DNA from: Gryganskiella cystojenkinii
Lineage: Eukaryota; Mortierellomycota; Mortierellomycetes; Mortierellales; Mortierellaceae
NCBI GenBank assembly: GCA_015852425.1
Contig: JAAAIG010000842.1
Coordinates: 1-16,135, forward strand
DNA: 16,135 nt
Reading direction: 5' to 3'
Shown: in pieces, positions 9,491 to 16,135 of the stretch
How positions within the stretch are numbered: the first letter of the stretch is position 1
Layout: each line of letters starts with the position of its first letter
Notes under the pieces: generated by a model
What the model saw: the letters and a program-made list of their open reading frames with translations, nothing else
Databases searched by the model: none
Told to the model about the DNA's origin: nothing
Translations under genes and position numbers: made by a program

Positions 9491-11528
9491 ATGGATCAAT
9501 CCACCATAATATCTATAACTCAGTACACCAGAACAGGGGCATTAGCTTCCTGTTCACCACTAACACTGCCCATGCCCTCATCCTCTGAATCCGCCAAAGC
9601 AGCCATCCAACGCTTCGCCTCGCCATCGATCCTTCAACGAGCCTACCTTCGTGGTATCCTGCACAAACCCCAAGATGTTCTGTTCATGATCCGTTTACTC
9701 GGATATGCTGTTTGGGGACTGGTCCGGTTCCATTGCCTCGAACTACCCTTCTTGCTCCTCACTGGATTCAAATACGAGACTGTCCATTACGCTAAGGGTT
9801 GGAACTGGTTCCTGATCATTGGGATGGGCCTGATTCGAACCGTCGGCCCGAACTTAAGAACAATCGGCCATCTCCGGTTCGCGGGTCTGTTCATTGAAAG
9901 ATCGCTACCTCTCCAGGCCATGTTCATTCGTAAAGTGCAAGTCCAGAAGAATGTTCAGATTCAAGTCCAATTGGAGGCGTTGCTGAGACCTGAAAGGGCA
10001 TGTGTGGCTCAGATTAGAAGAGACCTTGCCGAGGGAGGGTTCTCGAGTGATCCGATGGAGCCGAGTCTCGAGTATTTGCAATCGATGCATCCTCGAGCAG
10101 ATCCCAGGACTGGAATCACTCCGTTGGCCAATATTCCTGAAGAGACGGGTCGACTGAACAAGGACGATACTTTTACACTGAAGGGAGAATGGATCGAATC
10201 TCTGGTAGATCCCAAGGACACACGACCTCGAAGCAACACTGTTATTTTGTACCTGCACGGAGGCGGACACGCCTTCCTTTCCCCAGCTTCTCATCGGGAT
10301 TTGTGTTCTCGACTCGCAAGAGATGTTGGACCGGGAACACGGGTCTTTTCGGTGGATTATCGGATGGCGCCGGAGCACCCGTTCCCGGCTGCGATTCATG
10401 ATGCGTTTGCAGCGTTTTTGTATCTGACAGAACCTGGTCATGAAGCGCTCGTGTTTAACAACCACAATGACAAGAAATCGGCCAGACATCATGTGCCCGT
10501 CGATCCCCGGGATGTGGTTGTCGGCGGTGATTCTGCAGGAGGTAATTTGGCCGTGGTGTTTATGTTGTACCTGGCCAAATACGTCCAACCAGCGACGACA
10601 CCCAAGTATATTATACCTCATTGTGCCCTCCTTTTGTCGGTAGGTTGTTGGGGGATATGTGGTGGCTAAAGTTCTTTTGCTCTGTTTTGTTTAAGATTTT
10701 CTTTTTTTTTAAACAAAAACTCTGTTCAAACCCTCGTAGGCATGGGCAGATCCAACATCATCGATGCCCTCTGCTCATAACAACGACTGGTACTGCTATT
10801 GTCCAGGACCCATCGGCACTAGTCCTTACGACAGGAATGCGTTCATGAACATGAAGACCCTGAACTTGGCGCGCAACTACTTGATCGGAGATTTCCAAAC
10901 GGTTCCGAATCCAAGAAACGCATTGGGCAAGGAACTACAGTGGCAATGGTACAGACATCTGGCTCAACATCCCCTGGTCTCACCCGTGCATCGTGCTGAA
11001 GTCTCAGGACTGACGAACACCCTCCTTGTAGGTCAAGCTTTCGGAGGGGGGTTTTTTTTCGAAGCATTTTGGATAAAGTCAAGGGTAACTCACATTTTTT
11101 TTTCTCATTATCCATATTGTCACCTAAAGCAAACGGCGACGCACGACCGACTCGTGGATGAAGATCGTCTGTACGCTCATCGACTCGGACTCGCCAACCA
11201 GGACAAGTTGACGAGGATCGAGGTCTACAGGGATATGATGCATGTCCACCAGGTCTTCCCAATGCTCAAGTCCGCCAGGATCGCGACCAGGAATCTGGCT
11301 CGATTCATTCACCGCTCTGAACAAATCCGGGATCAAGAGCCGACCGGCGAGTTTGTGCGGATCGAGAAGGACAAGGAAACGGTTGCTCCAGCAGATGGAG
11401 TTGAATGGGTTATGATTGAACAAAACGGCAAAGAGATTCCTGGAGATGAAGGATGGCCCTTGAATATCCTGAGCAAGGTCTGGCCTCCCAACGAGCACTT
11501 GGATAGTCAGAGTCCAAAGGAAGCTTAG
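9491..11528 (+). CDS. Alpha/beta-hydrolase, hormone-sensitive-lipase type (abhydrolase_3)
   Basis: Three exons, 9491-10639, 10740-11027 and 11130-11528, join at phase 0 into 611 residues. The N-terminal third has hydrophobic stretches (about 63-92, and 106-118 WFLIIGMGLI), suggesting membrane association. The hydrolase domain has the oxyanion-hole motif HGGG (256-259), SVDYRMAPEHPFPAA (287-301), and the nucleophile elbow GDSAGG (346-351) with Ser348. Exon 2 adds WADPTSSMP and HLAQHPLVSPVHRA. Exon 3 starts QTATHDRLVDE, with Asp485 the likely acid, and has MMHVHQ, with His517 the likely base. So the catalytic triad is complete. The family hydrolyses carboxylic esters (short acyl esters, steryl acetates, lipids); the substrate here is unknown. 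A C-terminal Asp/Glu-rich tail of about 70 residues follows. The start is the first in-frame ATG and gives a good context (CCATCCATGG). Introns are 100 and 102 bp. Confidence 0.92.
11028..11129 (+). other. Frame-preserving second intron of the hydrolase gene
   Basis: The intron runs from GTAGGT to ...CTAAAG, is 102 bp long (34 codons) and has no in-frame stop codon. If retained, it would insert 34 residues rich in Gly, Phe and aromatic residues after TNTLL. That is six residues before the catalytic Asp485. Splicing is supported because TNTLL-QTATHDRLVD restores the family motif exactly. Confidence 0.8.
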
Positions 11529-11674
11529 TGCAATGAGCGCTGTCACCAAAGCTTGAATTAGACGCGATTAAGAGAGTAGAAAGCAAGAATGCAATTTTAT
11601 ACTGAAGAAATGGACACACATGTTGGCTGTCTGCTTTAGGCCATAACAATTATTTACTCTTTTCAAAGGCAACA
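11529..11674. other. Convergent 3' ends of the hydrolase and R3H-SUZ genes
   Basis: Only 146 bases separate the two stop codons (plus 11526-11528 and minus 11677-11675). It is AT-rich and must hold the 3' UTR start of both mRNAs. No canonical AATAAA was seen on either strand here; the minus strand has TAAATAAT near 11650, a possible weak signal for the R3H-SUZ gene. Overlapping 3' ends are likely. Confidence 0.55.
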
Positions 11675-14504
11675 TCACGAAATCAAAACGTCTTTTCCAA
11701 CACTGGATTTCTGTCTTCGTGCTGCATCAAGCTGAGCTCCCATCGACGACGATGAGGAGGTAGAAGGTGATGATGAAGATGAAGAAGCAGATCGAGCGCT
11801 CGTCGTAGTTTTGTCCGCATAAGGATCATACAACTCTGCCGACTTTGGTGGACGACGGTCTACATCATAAACGACGGGTCCACCTCCTACTGCTCTTACC
11901 ACTCCTACTGCTCTGTCACAGCCACGATTGCTATTGCTACCATTACGCGAATGTTGATTTCGATGGTTTGATCCTTGTTGAGGCACAGCGCGCGGCTGCG
12001 TCCCTGAGCCCTGTCCAGCCTTGTTTGTCCTCTGTTGTTGCTGATGATGATGATGGTGAGAAGGATGATGATGAAGCTGGTGAGGGGGAGAGGCGCTGAA
12101 CTGAGACTCTGTTTCAAAGGAAGAGCGATGTTGCTGCTGCTGCTGCTGCTGGTGTTGAGAAGATCCATGAGATGGGCCACGGGTATGGCTGCTCATACGA
12201 TACTGAGCTGAATGTTGTAAATGCTGTTGAGGACGAAGTTGATAATGAAAAGTATGCGGTTGTTGTTGTTGCTGTTGCTGTTGTTGTTGCTGATGCTGAT
12301 GTTGTGGAGAAGGTGTTCCAGTATATTGAATATTTTGTTGACCTGGGTATTGATGCTGCTGTTGCGGAGGATGATATCCGTGCGGGTGATGTTGCTGTTG
12401 GTGGTAATGCTGTTGCTGAAAGACGTCGATCCCTTGCCGGCAGGGTCTGTATCCGTTCGAGGATGGGTAAGGGCGGACTGTCAGGGTCATCGGCGCCAGG
12501 TGCGGAGGTGCGGATGACTGTGGCATAACGGGCATAGAAAGCGGTGCAGGGGATCCTGATATTGTCGAATAATGACTTGCACTGCCATTGTTTGATCCGC
12601 GCGTGCCCTCAAAGGCTGGACTGTCGTGATAGACTTGATGTGTTTCGCACCATGCAGGGCACTCCGACTGCGCTTGGTGAAAATATCCTGCTGGACCGCT
12701 CTGTAAAAGGGGAGGTGGCGCTGGGCTTGGTGGAGGTCCGGAAGATTGCGAATGATAGTATGGGACCGTGTTTCCTCCTCCTGCGTACTCGAGAGCTTGA
12801 CCTACTCCACTGGTGCCGCAACCACTAGACTGGAAAGTATGCCGTGATGGATTGTAGGGCATACCCTGAGTGTGATTCGAACTCGACCATCCAGGCGTAG
12901 GCAAGCTCGAATGCACACGTTGTTGAGGAGCGTGAGAGTGTGTTGCATGGTTGTGGTGATGGTGATGATGGTACTCATGAGGACGATAACTGTATCGGGA
13001 GCAAGTCGCACACTGACAGTCGTGTCCGGTGCAGGCCCAAGTTCGATCCATGTTGATACGGGAGGTGTTGATGTGATGCTCGGATGAGTATACCTGCCGT
13101 CCAAAGCTGTTATTGTATTTGTTGTTGCTGCTATTGTTGCAGCTGGTGTTTCCTGTGGGGGAAGGCCAAGAAGTCGTCGATTTCGACTGCGTGAAAGGCT
13201 TTGCGCGATGGTTCAAGGGATGCTGACCGCCATTTTCGGTTACGGCAGAGGACATGGACGACGAAGACGTGAAAGAGGATCCGGCCTCGGAGCCGGCACT
13301 AGTCTCTGTCATACCCGTACCTGAAGATGAGCACGACGTAGCACTGGATCGACGGACCAGGGATACTTTGGAGGTTGAAGAGGTCAGCAGCGAGCACGGC
13401 CCTTCTGTATCCTCTCCTCCTTCTTCATCTTTGAAGATTCGGGCCCTAGCCTCTGCATAATCTTGCTCACGTTGCTCAATCGTAATCGAGCGTCGATCAG
13501 TGCTCGTTGGTCTTGTCCTCGGACATGGTTCAAAGGCACTGACGGGTCGTGCGGGGCATCTCTTCAAGACTCGGATGGATTTCACGGGTTCTTCTTGGCA
13601 TGTTCGTTCTTCCTCTTCCTCTTCAACGAGATCCGAAAACCGAAGGACAGGACTATTTGGCACAAGGAAAAAAGGCAAGTTTAATAACACATATTTCTTT
13701 AGTCAGCGTCGATTACTCCATGCTTCTTCTGAGTCAACAAACGTACAAAAAAAAAAGAGGAAAAAAGACAGTGCCCACACACAAAACTCGAACAGGAATA
13801 TAAAGACTGCGAGTTAAAACTTACATAGCCGAGCAACTGTTCTTGGACAAAGTGATACGTTTGTTCAATGGATCCACTTTTCGAGACAGCTGAAAGTAAA
13901 TAGCGGACCGGTGAATCATCATGCGGTAATACGAGTTGAGCCATGGAAATTCGAGGGGTTGTTGACTAATGACCGCGGGAAGAGAACCAACACAAAGGTG
14001 GACAACAATGTCAGTTACAATGTTCCTGCGAAATGGAGGAGGGGGAGAAGGATTTTTTTTTTTTTAAAAAAAAAGACACTGTTGGATACGTTACCTTGTA
14101 CTCTCAAGGTAGCAACAAAACTCACGTTCGAGCTTTAACAGGAAAATCCGATTCTGTTTGTTTTTGAGAGCGGTCAACAAGAACTCATCTAGGGACTCGG
14201 CCGGTCCACAACAAGGATGAAGAGTCAAGGGTGATGATGGAGGTGAGGATAGGGGTCGAGCACAGGAATCCTGAAGACATTCTTCGACCGCCGGTGCGGT
14301 CTCTTGGACGTTCATATCTCGAAAGCATTGTTCGACTTGCTCGAGCATTGTCACGGTTTTCTCATCCAACTCGTCGGAGATCAATGAGGTTGGTGGCGAC
14401 TCTTCGACCTCCGATTTTGACTCTGATCCGAGACTGTCCGAATCTTGTTCGCGCTCATGCTTGTCACGTTGATGCTCGAGCGTTGTATTGCCTCGATCGT
14501 TCAT
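11675..14504 (-). CDS. R3H-SUZ domain RNA-binding protein with long Gln/His/Ser-rich tail
   Basis: Exons 14504-14095, 13965-13825 and 13652-11675 join (phase 2 at both junctions) to 842 residues. An in-frame TAG four codons upstream of the ATG at 14504 supports that start. Residues 1-100 are acidic and Ser-rich. The R3H domain (about 104-183) is split by intron 1: FLLTALKNKQNRIFLLKLERE, then LEFPWLNSYYRMMIH with the signature Arg151-x3-His155. The SUZ domain (about 206-257) has SIRVLKR and ITIEQREQDYAEARARIF. The rest (about 260-842) is low complexity: Ser runs, six His at 412-417, Q11 at 638-648 and many Q/H blocks. R3H and SUZ bind single-stranded nucleic acid or RNA. The same pair occurs in animal R3HDM/ARPP21, and fungal R3H proteins such as yeast Rbs1 act in RNA control. 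A cytoplasmic role in mRNA or tRNA regulation is inferred. It is convergent with the hydrolase gene. Confidence 0.9.
12030..12425 (-). repeat. Gln/His low-complexity coding region of the R3H-SUZ gene
   Basis: CAA/CAG and CAT/CAC codons dominate, giving blocks such as QQQHYHQQQHHPHGYH, an eleven-Gln run (codons 12292-12260) and HHHHHQQQQ near 12030. The encoded segment resembles the prion-like domains of RNA-granule proteins. Mixed codon use suggests selection on the peptide as well as repeat slippage. Confidence 0.85.
12932..13033 (-). other. Cys/His patch in the R3H-SUZ tail
   Basis: Residues 391-424 hold four cysteines in the pattern C-x4-C-x-C-x2-C (CTGHDCQCATC), then six consecutive His and several more (HHHHHHNHATHSH). 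A smaller CPAWCETHQVYH patch lies at about 12625-12665. Such clusters can bind Zn, Cu or Ni, but I know no domain with this exact pattern, so the role is open. Confidence 0.5.
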
Positions 14505-16135
14505 GGTCGAGGCACACTATGAGAGGGGCGAAAGTGCAACGGCAGGAAAAGTGGCAAGGTAGGAAGGAAGACAATAATGCCGACAATAATATCGATGACG
14601 AGGTTGCAAGCGGTGGAAGGATGGTTGGGAAGGAGGAGCAAAGAGAAAAAAGGGTGACACCAAAAGACTCATTTCGATTAGCGTTTTAAAAGGTGGGAAA
14701 GTCCAAAAGAGGATGATGGATCGATTGGTGACCGCTGTTCTCCGCTCGCCCTCGACGACCCTGATGTGGGAGCGAACAAGCAGGGGTACACAAAAAGGCG
14801 AACAAAAGGAAGAGACCTTCCTCCCGATTATGCTATTTTACCTGGTCGGGCACTCCCTGAGCTCCTGTCGATGCCGAGGTGGCGGCCATTATTGGGTACA
14901 AGTTAAGGCAAAGATAAGAAAGCGAACAGGCGAGAACGTATCGTTTTATGAACGTGATAAAAAAAAGCAAAAGAGTAGATTAGTGAAAAAAAGAGAAAAT
15001 AAGAAGAAAGAGTGTTTTTCGATCGACTGCGGACGATCAGAAAGAAATCGAATTTAGAAAACGGGCGGGCTTTCTTTTGGTGTTTTGGGCAGAAAATAAA
15101 CTGGAAGAGGGCTGTGTTTGCTTCGTCTTAGTCGTGGCAGTGAGGAGGTTGTGAGCCGAAGCAACGGTGGAGTGGAAGGAATAAAAAAGACAGGTTCAAC
15201 AATGCAATGTAAAAAAAAAAGAAAGTATGAGGGAGGAGGAGGAGGAGTTGTCAAGTCAACCACCAGTGAATGAGCAATGCATGAGGTGTTTAGGCGAGCA
15301 GAGAGAAATGACAACGAGGCGCGATATAGTTAAAGGTCCATTCCACCGAGGAGTGAAAGAAATGTGCTGGAGAAAAATGAATGGCAGAGCAAGAAAACTT
15401 CGTTGAGAAGGAAGAAAGAAAAACAAGAAACAAGAGAAACGAGGAGTGCTAAGAACTCGTGCGACAAGACCATCCGTGGCAAAGTTACCCTGATTTTTTT
15501 TTTTTTGGCTCTATTGTACTGTTGCCCAGTTGACTCAAAAGACTCACTTTCACTTTATTGACCAGACACTACAAAAAAAAACTAGTACAGAAAGCTGTTG
15601 GCAACCTTTGAATGGTCGAGAATCGATTTACGACAGGGGAAGCGAAGGAGTCTTGAAGAAAAAGAATGTCAAGGAACAAAAAAAAAGAAAGCTGAAAGCC
15701 AATTGATATTTTTGTTCGACTCGGTTCCATGGGCTGCGATGTCAGGGGGTGGGTCTTGTGCTCAATTGAATTCTTATGGTCGTACGTTGGTTGTGGGGAG
15801 GACACACAAGAGCGAGCGGAGACACAATCAACAGCGCAGCCGCTCCCTCTATTTTTGCACGTCGGGAGCGATGGGAAGGGAAGGGAACAATGATAAAAAA
15901 TTACTGGTCGCGTGGCCCACCACGTTTGTTAAAGACTGTGACAAATTAAGGATTCGTGCCTGTGGAAGCACAACAGGTAAAACATGTTCTTATTTTTGGG
16001 ACATGCTTTTTGAAGCGAGTAATCTTGGAGCCTTTTTATTGCAGCAAATGGTTTGGAAAGGGACACTAGGCAAAAAACAGATAGAATTCAAGGCAGAACT
16101 GAGAGAAAAAAAAAAAGATACGTCAACAATGAAAA
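14505..16135 (-). promoter_or_regulatory. Upstream region of the R3H-SUZ gene; no gene seen
   Basis: About 1.6 kb from the R3H-SUZ start to the window edge. The plus strand is purine-rich (AAAGAAAG, GAGGAGGAGG at about 15231-15247, AGAAAAA runs), so a leftward transcript would have a pyrimidine-rich leader, as for the Zn2Cys6 gene. Small reading frames here (minus 15054-15314, minus 15569-15805 and plus 15364-15561) are low complexity without family motifs. No tRNA or mobile element was noticed. The promoter of a gene beyond the right edge could also begin here. Confidence 0.4.

Noticed and set aside
12172..12528. Plus-strand Val/Ala/Asp- and Leu-rich open frames
   Set aside because: They are the mirror image of CAA/CAG/CAT repeats in the R3H-SUZ gene on the other strand.
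14054..14074. Poly(T)-poly(A) stretch resembling a terminator or mobile-element tail
   Set aside because: It lies inside intron 1 of the R3H-SUZ gene; no target-site duplication or element body was seen, and fungal introns often hold such runs.
15911..15924. Small hairpin CGTGG-CCCA-CCACG
   Set aside because: Only a 5-bp stem; short enough to be expected by chance in 16 kb.
1..16135. Secondary-metabolite or other functional gene cluster
   Set aside because: A regulator and a hydrolase are present, but there is no synthase, P450, transporter or other pathway enzyme; Get5-like and R3H-SUZ genes are housekeeping types, and the regulator is separated from the rest by more than 3 kb.

Overview
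This window looks like nuclear DNA of an early-diverging filamentous fungus, most probably Mucoromycota or Mortierellomycota (Mortierella-like). Three things suggest this: a Zn2Cys6 regulator (a class essentially confined to fungi), short GT-AG introns of roughly 90-440 bp in every gene, and long pyrimidine-rich leaders with Gln/His-rich coding repeats. The lineage is an inference from gene style; nothing in the window fixes the species. No rRNA, tRNA, CRISPR array, mobile element or operon was found.

Layout: (1) minus strand, about 4600 to the left edge: a seven-exon Zn2Cys6 transcription factor with a fungal-TF middle homology domain, whose C-terminus runs off the window. Its zinc cluster is split over four exons, one of them a 17-nt microexon. 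(2) About 4601-7839: 3.2 kb without a convincing protein gene. It holds the regulator's likely promoter and pyrimidine-rich leader, a 40-bp T-rich tract and a T-rich right half. (3) Minus strand 8862-7840: a three-exon Get5/Mdy2-like ubiquitin-like protein. (4) 8863-9490: a 628-bp divergent promoter with a CACGTG element and a (CG)6 palindrome. (5) Plus strand 9491-11528: a three-exon alpha/beta-hydrolase of the HSL (HGGG / GDSAGG) type. (6) Minus strand 14504-11675: a three-exon R3H-SUZ RNA-binding protein with a very long Gln/His/Ser-rich tail, convergent with the hydrolase. (7) 14505-16135: purine-rich (plus strand) upstream DNA of the R3H-SUZ gene, with no gene seen.

The four genes cover separate jobs: transcription control, tail-anchored protein delivery, ester hydrolysis and mRNA or tRNA regulation. 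Nothing shows that they form a cluster or pathway. The only physical links are the shared promoter between genes 3 and 4 and the 146-bp convergent gap between 5 and 6. Gene models were assembled by hand from splice sites, reading phase and family motifs; all junction phases are consistent. I did not find a convincing new biological system. The best leads are the microexon in the zinc cluster, a frame-preserving intron next to the hydrolase catalytic Asp, a Cys/His patch in the R3H-SUZ tail, and a strand-composition flip that may mark an unannotated transcript.
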